Shown here: positions 5,963 through 12,797 of the stretch, piece by piece
How positions within the stretch are numbered: position 1 is the first letter of the stretch
How the letters are laid out: every line of letters starts with the position of its first letter
IMG/VR virus record: IMGVR_UViG_3300017741_000068
Span: 1 to 21,600 of that record
From: a virus
Direction: 5' to 3' (one strand)
Length of the DNA stretch: 21,600 nucleotides
Notes under the pieces: generated by a model
What the model was told of the DNA's origin: nothing
What the model saw: the letters and a program-made list of their open reading frames with translations, nothing else
The model's database searches: none
Translations under genes and position numbers: made by a program

Positions 5963-5993
5963 TAGATTTCCTCTCTAAAATTATACATTATAT

Positions 5994-6695
5994 TTATTCT
6001 ACTCCGATACCCAACTTAGTTTTCTGTATCAGATAGTTTCTAACAAAACCAGAACGCACTATATCACCTATGTTAAACTCTGTGCATTTAAATTCTTCCA
6101 TCTCCTCAAGTATTCTAAGAAAATTATGTAAACCATTTTTCTCATTCATCTTGGATAAATCTGTTTGCATAAAATCACCACAGAACATTATCTTGGAGTC
6201 TTGCCCTACTCTGGTCACTATAGTATCAAGTTCATGGAAGTTTAAGTTCTGACATTCATCTACTATGATGATTGAATTGTCAAATGTCAAACCTCTGAGA
6301 AATGATGTTGATAGAAAATAGAAACTACCTTGTTTTTTCAATCTATCGTACAACATAGAGAATGCTTGTTCATTCGCTTGTTTGAACATAAACTTCACCA
6401 TATTCTGATAAGGCACTTGGTAGAGTGCAGCTTTATCTTCTTCATCGCCAGGAAGAAAACCTATCTCTCTAGTTGGTATAAGTGAACGAACTAATACCAC
6501 CTTATCATACTTGGTATCATCTCGTAATACCTCTGATAGTGCGAGATAAAGTGATACGAAAGTTTTTCCTGTACCAGCACAACCAAATAAAAATTGATGT
6601 TTACCCTGTCCATAAGAGTCAAACACTAATTTCTGATTGTCTGTGATTGGTTCTATTTTTACTAAGTCTGTATTTGTAATATCTTTCTTTGCCAT
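5994..6695 (-). CDS. phoH: PhoH-like P-loop ATPase
   Basis: 233 aa. PhoH proteins are P-loop NTPases widespread in marine phages; their role in infection is unsettled (RNA metabolism or phosphate stress have been proposed). Walker A is GCAGTGKT (38-45) and Walker B is SIIIVDECQN (141-150, D146 E147). The family motifs LVRSLIPTREIGFLPGD (68-84) and FCGDFMQTD also fit PhoH. It lacks any N-terminal PIN domain, so it is the short form. Its 100-nt leader holds two perfect inverted repeats, and the sequence just before the ATG resembles the gene 33 leader. No strong Shine-Dalgarno is visible (TGGGATTATC). Confidence 0.95.
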   Translation of the reverse strand: MAKKDITNTDLVKIEPITDNQKLVFDSYGQGKHQFLFGCAGTGKTFVSLYLALSEVLRDDTKYDKVVLVRSLIPTREIGFLPGDEEDKAALYQVPYQNMVKFMFKQANEQAFSMLYDRLKKQGSFYFLSTSFLRGLTFDNSIIIVDECQNLNFHELDTIVTRVGQDSKIMFCGDFMQTDLSKMNEKNGLHNFLRILEEMEEFKCTEFNIGDIVRSGFVRNYLIQKTKLGIGVE

Positions 6696-6714
6696 GATAA
6701 TCCCATTTTATTGT

Positions 6715-6743
6715 GGGGGAAATCGACCCAACTGATTTCCCCC
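6715..6743 (-). repeat. Perfect 10-bp inverted repeat, phoH-proximal hairpin
   Basis: GGGGGAAATC and GATTTCCCCC pair perfectly around a 9-nt loop. The hairpin ends 19 nt before the phoH ATG. No U-run follows, so it is more likely an RNA-stability, processing or translation element than a terminator. Confidence 0.75.
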
Positions 6744-6781
6744 TGTGTAAACTCTCCATGAATTTAATTGAAGTTTACACA
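6744..6781 (-). repeat. Perfect 10-bp inverted repeat, phoH-distal hairpin
   Basis: TGTGTAAACT and AGTTTACACA pair perfectly around an 18-nt loop. It directly abuts the second hairpin (6715-6743), so the phoH leader is two back-to-back hairpins. AATAAATA (6793-6786), one mismatch from the late promoter TATAAATA, lies just upstream; a start about 7 nt on would put this hairpin at the RNA 5' end. Confidence 0.75.
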
Positions 6782-6799
6782 GTAGTATTTATTATCTAT

Positions 6800-7141
6800 C
6801 TATAGTTTAACCTTACTCATATTTTGTCCACCACTCTTACGAACTAAACCATGTTTTTTTCCTACTTCTTGCACTTTCTTTTGTGCAGAAGTTTGACCAC
6901 TACCAAATCTATCTGCGAGTGGACTATTAGGGTGAGCTTCTGCAACACGACTAAAAACCTCTTTCATACCACCATCCATTCTACCATCACCTTGTTTAAC
7001 AATATGGTCACCCACTAATGCTGGTGCAGTTATGACTTGTTCAAGATCTTCATTCTTTAATATTTCTTGCAGTTCAGACCATGTACAAAACACATCTTCT
7101 TCTGTATCTATTTGTTTATTTCTTATTGTATATGTTGGCAT
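6800..7141 (-). CDS. Conserved phage protein with FmdB-like start
   Basis: 113 aa. The start MPTYTIRNKQIDTEED resembles the first strand of FmdB-type zinc ribbons (MPTYxYxC..C) but no cysteine pairs follow. The middle is GDHIVKQGDGRMDGGMKEVF and the end EAHPNSPLADRFGSG then a basic tail. I associate this shape with a conserved, uncharacterised myovirus protein often near phoH, from memory only. It is followed by the 100-nt double-hairpin gap before phoH. The gene upstream ends 1 nt before this ATG. Confidence 0.75.
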   Translation of the reverse strand: MPTYTIRNKQIDTEEDVFCTWSELQEILKNEDLEQVITAPALVGDHIVKQGDGRMDGGMKEVFSRVAEAHPNSPLADRFGSGQTSAQKKVQEVGKKHGLVRKSGGQNMSKVKL

Positions 7142-7142
7142 T

Positions 7143-7739
7143 TTACATCACATTATAGTTTATTATACACCGATTACCATTAGTCGGTTGTTCGGCTGTA
7201 TGCCAGTACCAACCATCAAATAAGACTACTCTACCTTTTTTTGGTGTCACTTTCTTTTTGATAATTCGTTTGTCGTGTTCTGGTACTGACTTCTGGTTAC
7301 TGTAGTGGTTCTCATATATTATCGTATCTCCGTCTGCATCTATAACATAGTACAGAACTACCAAGTGTGGTGTTATACGATTATCTACATGAAGTTCATC
7401 TAGTATGTGTCTATCTTTTAGATTTAGCGGGAACTGTAGAAAGGTTCGACCTTGAGAGAATACACTAAACATATTATCAGTTCTCTTACACGCTTCCTCT
7501 ATCATAGGTTTTATGAACTCATGGAAGTTACTATTCTGTCCATCTCTATTTACAATACTATGACTCACCGCTGGTCTACCTGTTACAGTAGTTTTTTCTC
7601 CTAGTAGTGGTGGTGCGACCTCTGGTATAAAATACCAACTAAACCCACTATCACGACCTACTAGAATATTTTCAATTTCATCTTGATATTTCTTATCAAT
7701 GATATCATCGAATACCCAAATTTTATTTTGATAGTCCAT
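7143..7739 (-). CDS. 2-oxoglutarate/Fe(II)-dependent oxygenase (no. 1)
   Basis: 198 aa. The double-stranded beta-helix signature is visible: iron ligands in DELHVDNRITPHLVVLYYV (H and D of the HxD), the distal His in GWYWHTAEQPTNGNRCIINYNV, and the Arg 11 residues later that would bind the 2OG carboxylate. Between them, RGKVVLFDGWYWH-type sequence (GRVVLFDGW) is the usual strand before the distal His. Such enzymes hydroxylate proteins, nucleic acids or small molecules; the substrate cannot be told from sequence. It is the last of four oxygenases in the 10425-7143 cluster and overlaps the upstream coiled-coil gene by 17 nt. Confidence 0.88.
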   Translation of the reverse strand: MDYQNKIWVFDDIIDKKYQDEIENILVGRDSGFSWYFIPEVAPPLLGEKTTVTGRPAVSHSIVNRDGQNSNFHEFIKPMIEEACKRTDNMFSVFSQGRTFLQFPLNLKDRHILDELHVDNRITPHLVVLYYVIDADGDTIIYENHYSNQKSVPEHDKRIIKKKVTPKKGRVVLFDGWYWHTAEQPTNGNRCIINYNVM

Positions 7740-7908
7740 CTATCCTTTTCCTTAATCCATAGTTTTCCTCTGCAAGTTCTTTGATACGCATTTGTAAACC
7801 ATGAATATGTTTTTGCATCTCATACATTTCTCTTCTGATTATGGAATCAGTCGTTGTTATTCCTTCTCCAAGATGACTCGTAAAGTCGAGCTCTAATTGT
7901 TTCTCCAT
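7723..7908 (-). CDS. Small coiled-coil protein, unknown function
   Basis: 61 aa from the ATG at 7908, chosen because AAAGGAG lies 6 nt upstream. The frame stays open to 7977, but that extension crosses a consensus promoter (7970-7942) and is probably not translated. Residues 23-60 form a long amphipathic helix with heptad leucines (MYEMQKHIHGLQMRIKEL, then ENYGLRKRIDGL). It resembles the coiled-coil protein at 2438-2629 in size and shape. It has its own promoter inside the oxygenase cluster. Confidence 0.75.
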   Translation of the reverse strand: MEKQLELDFTSHLGEGITTTDSIIRREMYEMQKHIHGLQMRIKELAEENYGLRKRIDGLSK

Positions 7909-7941
7909 TTCTTTCTCCTTTCTAAATTTCCACAATATCCA

Positions 7942-7970
7942 ATTATAATATCTTTCTGGTTCTTTGTCAA
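7942..7970 (-). promoter_or_regulatory. Sigma-70-type promoter for the 61-aa coiled-coil gene
   Basis: TTGACA (7970-7965), 17 bp, TATAAT (7947-7942): both hexamers are exact consensus. Start is expected near 7935, with a leader of about 27 nt to the AAAGGAG-preceded ATG at 7908. It lies just after the stop of the upstream oxygenase (7974). Confidence 0.85.
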
Positions 7971-7973
7971 GAC

Positions 7974-8678
7974 TCATCTTATGTGAATCTGATCTTTATC
8001 TTCATAGTTACCAAATGTTCCTGTGACAAAATAATTTGTTCCCAGAATTATTCTAGGTGAATCATCTTCATTTGGTAATGCTGTGTGTTCACACCAGCCT
8101 GGGAAGATAACCATATCACCAGTTTTTACTTGCAAGTTAATTGTTCTTGAGTTGAAGATATTCTGTTGCAGAACTTTATAGGATAAATTATACCCCTCTT
8201 GTATTCTACTGATAGGCATCCTTATCTGCAAATCACCACTATTCGCTTGTACATAGTATACACAACTGAATACACAGTTTGGGTGTATGTGTGGGTGGTG
8301 TGCATCACCTTTGTGATTTATTGCTGTCCAACTTTGTGTTAGGTAAAATTGATTTTGTATTTGTAAATGTTTTGTTACATACTCATTGAACACAGTAAGT
8401 ATATGTGTCTTTACTCTGAGTAGTCTTTCATTATCTAATATGTCTGCACTTTTAGATATCGCATTACCTTGTTTAGATACAGCTTGTCTGAAGTCACCAT
8501 CAACCACTGCACTCATCTCGTCATCATTTAGTAAAAGGTCTGTCGATGTTTTATAAACAGGTAATGCATGAAAAGGTATCAACTCTGCTGAAACCTCTGT
8601 ACTTACGTTACGTTCTAACTCTTTTCCGATCTCTCTATGTAATTGTCGTTGTACTTCTTCTGGTAAACTCTCTGTCAT
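7974..8678 (-). CDS. 2-oxoglutarate/Fe(II)-dependent oxygenase (no. 2, TIGR02466-like)
   Basis: 234 aa. The N-terminal third is charged and helical (EVQRQLHREIGKELERN). The catalytic part has AHHPHIHPNCVFSCVYYVQA, where the HxH cluster supplies iron ligands, and DMVIFPGWCEHTALPNEDDSPRIILGTNYF with the distal His and a following Arg. This layout matches the TIGR02466 / PF13759 class of putative oxygenases common in marine T4-like phages. Its substrate is unknown. Its start overlaps the stop of the upstream oxygenase (ATGA), so the two are probably made together. Confidence 0.85.
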   Translation of the reverse strand: MTESLPEEVQRQLHREIGKELERNVSTEVSAELIPFHALPVYKTSTDLLLNDDEMSAVVDGDFRQAVSKQGNAISKSADILDNERLLRVKTHILTVFNEYVTKHLQIQNQFYLTQSWTAINHKGDAHHPHIHPNCVFSCVYYVQANSGDLQIRMPISRIQEGYNLSYKVLQQNIFNSRTINLQVKTGDMVIFPGWCEHTALPNEDDSPRIILGTNYFVTGTFGNYEDKDQIHIR

Positions 8679-9241
8679 GCTGGTACTCCTAACACTTCTC
8701 TTCCATCAAATTTATTATTATACCTACCATTTTTTCTGTTGTAGTGGAGAAAAACCTGTGCATGATAGTTTCCTTCAAATGGTTCTCTCCAATGTTCTAA
8801 TTCACAACCCTTGTATATAACCATGTCACCTCTTTCTGTTTCTATAGATATCTCATTACCATCTCTGTCTTTGAACCATATAGGCCATGCGTAATGTGAG
8901 TCATAACCAATACACAATGTCAAAGATATCTCACAACTTTCTCTGTCTATATGTCTTTTTAGTTCAGACCCTTTCTTATATAGTCTGTAGTAAGAATACT
9001 GTGGAACTAACTGCTCACCTGTTATCTCTTGTAGTTGGTCAAGTTTTCCCATCAGTAGTGTATCAAATATCAAATCTCCGTACATACTAAAATCACCCAT
9101 ACTCTGTGGGTCACTAAAAGTTCCATGCCTATTATCTCTAGTTACTGATAATCTTTTATGTGCAAGTAAGATATATCCATATAATAATGTAGAGAGATCT
9201 TCACTAATAAAGTTTTCTACCTTTATCCAATCCTTATTCAT
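8675..9241 (-). CDS. 2-oxoglutarate/Fe(II)-dependent oxygenase (no. 3, prolyl-hydroxylase-like)
   Basis: 188 aa from the ATG at 9241; a TTG at 9250 would add three residues. The iron site is LKRHIDRESCEISLTLCIGY (HxD) with the distal His in GCELEHWREPFEGNYH. The residue 9-11 places after the distal His, where an Arg or Lys usually binds 2OG, falls in YHAQVFLHY, so the 2OG anchor is not standard; the nearby Arg two after the His may substitute. The strand ERGDMVIYKG precedes the distal His as expected. No strong ribosome site is visible. The gene starts 15 nt after the upstream stop. Confidence 0.8.
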   Translation of the reverse strand: MNKDWIKVENFISEDLSTLLYGYILLAHKRLSVTRDNRHGTFSDPQSMGDFSMYGDLIFDTLLMGKLDQLQEITGEQLVPQYSYYRLYKKGSELKRHIDRESCEISLTLCIGYDSHYAWPIWFKDRDGNEISIETERGDMVIYKGCELEHWREPFEGNYHAQVFLHYNRKNGRYNNKFDGREVLGVPA

Positions 9242-9256
9242 TGTAATCAAATTCTT

Positions 9257-9799
9257 TCATGCGGCCCAGAACCAATATGGGATTTGTCTTCTTGTCCACT
9301 TTGCAAATCTTTTTTTCTCAATTATATAGTAGGTTCTATAAGCATCTATTGAGTCTGGTTTTTTACAATGGTCAGGCATTGCTTGGGGCATCGTGGTCAA
9401 ACCACCCTCTTTAATTTTAGTTGGTGGTGATACAAGTAAATCTCTGAGTAAAGAGTCAGTAGAATGAACTTTACCATATCTAAACGTATACTCATCACAT
9501 AGTTTTTCAAATAGATTATATAACCAAATATAATTTGCAACACTCTCTCTCGCCCATATTGCACTTGGGTGATTGATATGTGATGCTTTGTAGATAGTGT
9601 TTTCTATATTCTCATTTGGGTGTTTCCATCTTCGTATTCTACGTCCTATCTTAGTTCTACCTTCATACTCATCACCATCTAATATTCTGTGTGCAGTAGA
9701 CATAAGTTGTGCATATTCGATTATCATCTTGACAACGTGTTTATCACAGTGCATCTTTGCAGATACATCTGGGTCTTCATGTAAATAAAATATATTCAT
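9257..9799 (-). CDS. Conserved phage protein, unknown function
   Basis: 180 aa. Conserved-looking blocks are HEDPDVSAKMHCDKHVVKMI, then HINHPSAIWARESVANYIWL, LCDEYTFRYGKVH, TMPQAMPDHCKKPDSIDAYR and a C-terminal KWTRRQIPYWF. The His/Cys/Asp-rich start and the repeated Trp and Tyr suggest a real enzyme or nucleic-acid binding fold. I recall similar proteins in cyanophages and other marine viruses under hypothetical labels; I know no function. It overlaps the upstream oxygenase stop by one base and sits inside the oxygenase cluster, so a linked job is possible. Confidence 0.75.
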   Translation of the reverse strand: MNIFYLHEDPDVSAKMHCDKHVVKMIIEYAQLMSTAHRILDGDEYEGRTKIGRRIRRWKHPNENIENTIYKASHINHPSAIWARESVANYIWLYNLFEKLCDEYTFRYGKVHSTDSLLRDLLVSPPTKIKEGGLTTMPQAMPDHCKKPDSIDAYRTYYIIEKKRFAKWTRRQIPYWFWAA

Positions 9800-10425
9800 C
9801 AGTTATAATTTATACCCCACGCTAAGTTTATTCTTTGTTGATTAGATTTATTCTCTTCTACTTCATGTGGCATCCAACCAGGCCATAGAACTAACATACC
9901 ATCTTGTGGTACTATCACAGAGTTCCTAACGAAAGGCGCTTTCTGATTACAAGTCATGAGTGTATTCGCTGGATTTAGAAATACTAGATTTCCTGTTCCC
10001 TCTGATTGAACATAGTAAATCGCAGCCCATATATCTTCAACATGAGTATGCAATATATTCTTAGAACCTATATCATTTATATTAGTCCAAATACCAAAAT
10101 CTCTATTTGTGCATGATGTCACTTGTGATTTAAAAACTGGATCTGTTTCAAAGTAAACTTTGTTTGCTTGGTCAGATAATTCTTTTACTGCATCATACAA
10201 CCAATCCATTTTATATTTTGCAGTAGATCTCCAACAACCTTTGTTTCCACCACCCATGACTTCTATATTGTTTTCTTTTGCATGGAATATTTGTTTTTTC
10301 AAATCTTCTCTTTGTTCAATTGTTCCCACACTTGATTTTATAAAAACATCTGCACGACATAGTGGTAACATATCAATGTTGTTATCTTGTTTCATATTCT
10401 GTTCTATCTCTGGTAAGTCGTTCAT
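9799..10425 (-). CDS. 2-oxoglutarate/Fe(II)-dependent oxygenase (no. 4, TIGR02466-like)
   Basis: 208 aa from the ATG at 10425, which overlaps the upstream stop as TAATG and has GGGAG 5 nt before it; an ATG at 10437 is less likely. The catalytic region is NILHTHVEDIWAAIYYVQSE (iron ligands) and VLWPGWMPHEVEENKSNQQR, with the distal His and an Arg 11 residues on, followed by INLAWGINYN. This is the standard ending of TIGR02466-type proteins. The N-terminal half contains CWRSTAKYKMDWLYDAVKEL, a substrate-side helix region. Substrate unknown. Confidence 0.85.
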   Translation of the reverse strand: MNDLPEIEQNMKQDNNIDMLPLCRADVFIKSSVGTIEQREDLKKQIFHAKENNIEVMGGGNKGCWRSTAKYKMDWLYDAVKELSDQANKVYFETDPVFKSQVTSCTNRDFGIWTNINDIGSKNILHTHVEDIWAAIYYVQSEGTGNLVFLNPANTLMTCNQKAPFVRNSVIVPQDGMLVLWPGWMPHEVEENKSNQQRINLAWGINYN

Positions 10426-10853
10426 TACTTCTCCCATCTATAAAATATATGTGACTCTATTCGAGTCGTTCTTGTTTTTGTTTTCGCCCACGCTGGTCTT
10501 ACATAAGTTGCATGGTAGTGTGTTGCACCCTCTGTAACATCAAGTGCTATTCTACCAGATAAAACTATTCTTGCATAATCTTGTGCTTTAAACCATTCTT
10601 TACTATCTCTTCTTGGTTCATCGCTTTTACCATCGCAGAACCAGCTGAACTGGCACTTATGACGAACAGGAACATCACTACCTTTATACTTTGGGCCTTG
10701 TTTTACAACTCCACATACTGTGTTAGGATAACGACTATCTGCAACACGATTCATAACTACTTGTGCAGTTGCAACTTGACCTATCATAGATTGATTTTTT
10801 GCTTCATGGTAGGTGTTAAGTGCAAGACACATTAGTGCAGTTTCAATTAACAT
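10425..10853 (-). CDS. SleB-type cell wall hydrolase
   Basis: 142 aa. It matches the SleB/CwlJ hydrolase domain (PF07486), a peptidoglycan lytic transglycosylase or amidase-type fold. Visible motifs are ALNTYHEAKNQS with the probable catalytic Glu (E17), QVATAQVVMNRVADSRYPNT, CQFSWFCDGK, and DVTEGATHYHATYVRPAW then SHIFYRW at the C-terminus. The short hydrophobic start (MLIETALMCLAL) is not a clear signal peptide. The phage thus has two wall-degrading enzymes in this window (see 5441-5962). GAGGAG lies 7 nt before the ATG, and the gene overlaps the metallopeptidase by 11 nt. Confidence 0.9.
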   Translation of the reverse strand: MLIETALMCLALNTYHEAKNQSMIGQVATAQVVMNRVADSRYPNTVCGVVKQGPKYKGSDVPVRHKCQFSWFCDGKSDEPRRDSKEWFKAQDYARIVLSGRIALDVTEGATHYHATYVRPAWAKTKTRTTRIESHIFYRWEK

Positions 10854-11229
10854 TATTGTACTCCTCTAATAGTTTCTTTTCTAATTTAAATGCCTCGATT
10901 TCGTAAGGTCTATCTTCGTATGCAACCTTATCACTACTTATTGCGAATATGTCACCACCAAACTCTTTCTTGATATGTTGCTTGATATGAACAAACTCAT
11001 GAAAGATTGTAGTAAGTAAATCTTGTTCTGATAATTCTTTGTTGACTCTGATGATGTATGACCTATCGTCTGCATCGTAACAATCTCCGTCTGCGAGTAA
11101 CCCCTTTACAGACTCAATTTCAATCTCATCAATCTTATGTCTAGGTATCAAATATGACTTTGCAAACCAAAGAGCATCCTCAATGGTTCGTTGTCTTTTT
11201 TTGTTGGTATTTCTAAATTCTATAAACAT
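10843..11229 (-). CDS. Small HEXXH zinc metallopeptidase-like protein
   Basis: 128 aa. TTIFHEFVHIKQH (74-85) carries the HEFVH zinc and catalytic motif (H77, E78, H81), and about 30 residues later RPYEIEAF provides a Glu (E110 or E112) as likely third ligand, a gluzincin arrangement seen in SprT/ImmA-like domains. The region before it (DDRSYIIRVNKEL) fits the preceding beta strand. It could cut a host or phage protein; the target is unknown. It has its own consensus promoter and an AGAGAGAGAT leader before the ATG, and overlaps the SleB gene downstream. Confidence 0.8.
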   Translation of the reverse strand: MFIEFRNTNKKRQRTIEDALWFAKSYLIPRHKIDEIEIESVKGLLADGDCYDADDRSYIIRVNKELSEQDLLTTIFHEFVHIKQHIKKEFGGDIFAISSDKVAYEDRPYEIEAFKLEKKLLEEYNNVN

Positions 11230-11250
11230 ATCTCTCTCTATTATGTTTAT

Positions 11251-11279
11251 ATTATATACTGATTCGTTTTAATTGTCAA
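11251..11279 (-). promoter_or_regulatory. Sigma-70-type promoter for the metallopeptidase-SleB unit
   Basis: TTGACA (11279-11274), 17 bp, TATAAT (11256-11251), both exact consensus. The -35 lies within the last codons (VDN) of the upstream 63-aa gene. The leader contains AGAGAGAGAT just before the ATG at 11229. Confidence 0.85.
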
Positions 11280-11460
11280 CTACTTTATCCATACGAGTGA
11301 TATTTTTTATAGGTAATTTATCTTCACCAAATATCTCTTGTAGGATTTTAAATTCTTTGATTGTATTTTCTGCAGCCTGTGCTTCACTGTCACCCTCTGC
11401 AATCAGAAAGGTGTCCTCACCATCCACATTCTTATAAAATAATTTTGTTTTATGTTTCAT
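11269..11460 (-). CDS. Small protein, unknown function
   Basis: 63 aa, MKHKTKLFYKNVDGEDTFLI then a helix EAQAAENTIKEFKILQEIFG and a short end. The start looks like a two-strand sheet followed by a helix, a fold common in small phage modulators, but I recognise no family. AGAGAGAGAAT precedes the ATG. The leader holds a 14-bp hairpin whose loop could pair with this GA tract (11472-11528). It has no clear promoter of its own and probably follows the 11535-11906 gene. Confidence 0.6.
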   Translation of the reverse strand: MKHKTKLFYKNVDGEDTFLIAEGDSEAQAAENTIKEFKILQEIFGEDKLPIKNITRMDKVVDN

Positions 11461-11471
11461 ATTCTCTCTCT

Positions 11472-11528
11472 ACGACCTATATGACTTTTGAGTTTTGCGA
11501 GTTGAGAGAGGTACGTCATATAGGTCGT
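11472..11528 (-). promoter_or_regulatory. Leader hairpin with a perfect 14-bp stem next to the ribosome site
   Basis: ACGACCTATATGAC (11528-11515) pairs perfectly with GTCATATAGGTCGT (11485-11472) around a 29-nt loop. The loop carries CTCTCTC (11510-11504), complementary to the GAGAGAG (11470-11464) that immediately follows the stem and serves as the ribosome site of the 63-aa gene. Either the loop can compete for the ribosome site, or the hairpin simply positions it. The stem is too regular to be chance in a 74-nt gap. Confidence 0.7.
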
Positions 11529-11534
11529 GTTCCT

Positions 11535-11906
11535 TTAGGACAGGTATACAGGCCCTGTCCAATGTATTTCGTAATTACCATCTAACACATTACCTCTAGG
11601 TGCGTTAGTCGCTGGTTTGTTCCAACCAGCAGGTTTTAGGATATCTCCCTTTTTAAATTTTGGTGTGTCTTCTTTTACAACAAACCCCCAGCATGAACCA
11701 CCAGGCGTACCACCATTACCACACATAATTTTTACATACTTTGAACCAGACTTAACAACAAATCCATCGTTAAACTGACCTATCATTTTCTTTGCAACAT
11801 CTGAGTTGACATCACTACCATACCTTTTAACGTAATCTGCTTTTGCAGAATTAAGTAGGTTGTCAATTCCAACTTCTAATGTTGTCGCACTTTGTTCTAC
11901 TATCAT
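11535..11906 (-). CDS. Protein of unknown function with GxGG core
   Basis: 123 aa. The N-terminus is helical (VGIDNLLNSAKADYVKRYG, then DVAKKMIGQF). The centre is strand-rich: FVVKSGSKYVKIMCGNGGTP followed by GGSCWGFVVKEDTPKFKKGD and a Pro/Asn-rich part, ending EIHWTGPVYLS. I recognise no family. It has a consensus promoter and an AGAGAGAGAATTTATT leader. The last codons form a 7-bp hairpin (GGACAGG/CCTGTCC) with the stop codon immediately after it. Confidence 0.7.
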   Translation of the reverse strand: MIVEQSATTLEVGIDNLLNSAKADYVKRYGSDVNSDVAKKMIGQFNDGFVVKSGSKYVKIMCGNGGTPGGSCWGFVVKEDTPKFKKGDILKPAGWNKPATNAPRGNVLDGNYEIHWTGPVYLS

Positions 11907-11941
11907 AATAAATTCTCTCTCTTGTTATTAACTATACTACC

Positions 11942-11970
11942 AATATACACTGATTCGTTTCATTTGTCAA
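11942..11970 (-). promoter_or_regulatory. Sigma-70-type promoter for the 123-aa gene
   Basis: TTGACA (11970-11965), 17 bp, TATATT (11947-11942). The TTGACA overlaps the last codons of the upstream gene. CACTTGACAAA and the following ACGAATCAGT also occur in the metallopeptidase promoter, and GTATAGTTAATAA after the -10 recurs in the 17-18 kb promoters. Confidence 0.75.
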
Positions 11971-12313
11971 GTGTTATTTTTTCTATTTCATCTTCGCTCA
12001 TGACACCATTCTTTATAGTTATTTTTCTGTCACCAGATATCTCTGGTATCAAACTACACTCTTCTAAGTTTACATATATAGGTCTGCCTGTATCATTATA
12101 TACTTCTGTTTCTTCTAGTATATCTAAATCATAGTGAATTATTCTATCTTGTGGTTGTAAACAATAGATATCAACTCTACCCTCACTTATAAACGCAGAA
12201 CCAAACCTTTCTATACATATCGCTTTCTCACCATCACCATAATACATACTTACATTTGGAAAGTTCGATGGTTCATAATTTAAACTTCGTAGGTGGTCTA
12301 GTCTTTCTTTCAT
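11960..12313 (-). CDS. Small protein, unknown function
   Basis: 117 aa, acidic. Strand-rich stretches include NVSMYYGDGEKAICIERFG, RVDIYCLQPQDRIIHYDL and GRPIYVNLEECSLIP, ending with a helix DEIEKITLDK. No family recognised. It starts 4 nt after the stop of the upstream oxygenase, with only a weak ribosome site (AAGATT), so it probably depends on coupling. Confidence 0.65.
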   Translation of the reverse strand: MKERLDHLRSLNYEPSNFPNVSMYYGDGEKAICIERFGSAFISEGRVDIYCLQPQDRIIHYDLDILEETEVYNDTGRPIYVNLEECSLIPEISGDRKITIKNGVMSEDEIEKITLDK

Positions 12314-12317
12314 AATC

Positions 12318-12797
12318 TTATCTAAAATTTATATTTACGTTCACTCTTATGTTTGCATCTGATTGTATGACACTACAATGTTTCATACTACCATCAAATA
12401 TTACCATTTGATTTTCCACAGACTCAACTTTAGTTCCATCTTCAAATAATGTGTGACCATTATTTGAGTTTACAGAATACAAACCTACCATATGAGGCTC
12501 TGTACTATCAATGTGAAAGTTACCTTTATTGTTTTCATTTCTTTTTGGATAACAATTTACTTTTGCCCTCAACAGGTAATTAAACTTTAATCTACCAAGT
12601 AAAGGTATCAATATATTTTGGAAGTGTGAGCTATAGTGTTCAGTCTTTCCATCGTGTAATATGTGAGAGAAAAAGTAGTTGTTATCTCCATCTATAGTAT
12701 TTGGTAGATAATAATAATCGAAACTACTGCCGAACAAAAAATTCTTTATACTATCTTGTATACTTTTATCTTCTATGAAGTTCGGTATCACTTCCAT
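12318..12797 (-). CDS. 2-oxoglutarate/Fe(II)-dependent oxygenase (no. 5)
   Basis: 159 aa, the shortest of the set. The iron site is GNFHIDSTEPHMVGLYSVNS (HxD at H93/D95 approximately), and the distal part is NQMVIFDGSMKHCSVIQSDA with the His, followed by NIRVNVNINF with the 2OG-binding Arg. GHTLFEDGTKVE gives the strand between them, as in oxygenase 1 (DTIIYEN). It resembles oxygenase 1 (7143-7739) more than the TIGR02466 types. The ATG overlaps the upstream stop as TAATG. Confidence 0.82.
   Translation of the reverse strand: MEVIPNFIEDKSIQDSIKNFLFGSSFDYYYLPNTIDGDNNYFFSHILHDGKTEHYSSHFQNILIPLLGRLKFNYLLRAKVNCYPKRNENNKGNFHIDSTEPHMVGLYSVNSNNGHTLFEDGTKVESVENQMVIFDGSMKHCSVIQSDANIRVNVNINFR

Noticed and set aside
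7909-7977. N-terminal extension of the 61-aa coiled-coil protein (start at 7977)
   Set aside because: It crosses an exact consensus promoter and has no ribosome site, while the ATG at 7908 has AAAGGAG.
11538-11560. GGACAGG/CCTGTCC hairpin at the end of the 123-aa gene as an intrinsic terminator
   Set aside because: It lies before the stop codon, has 7 bp and is not followed by a U-run.
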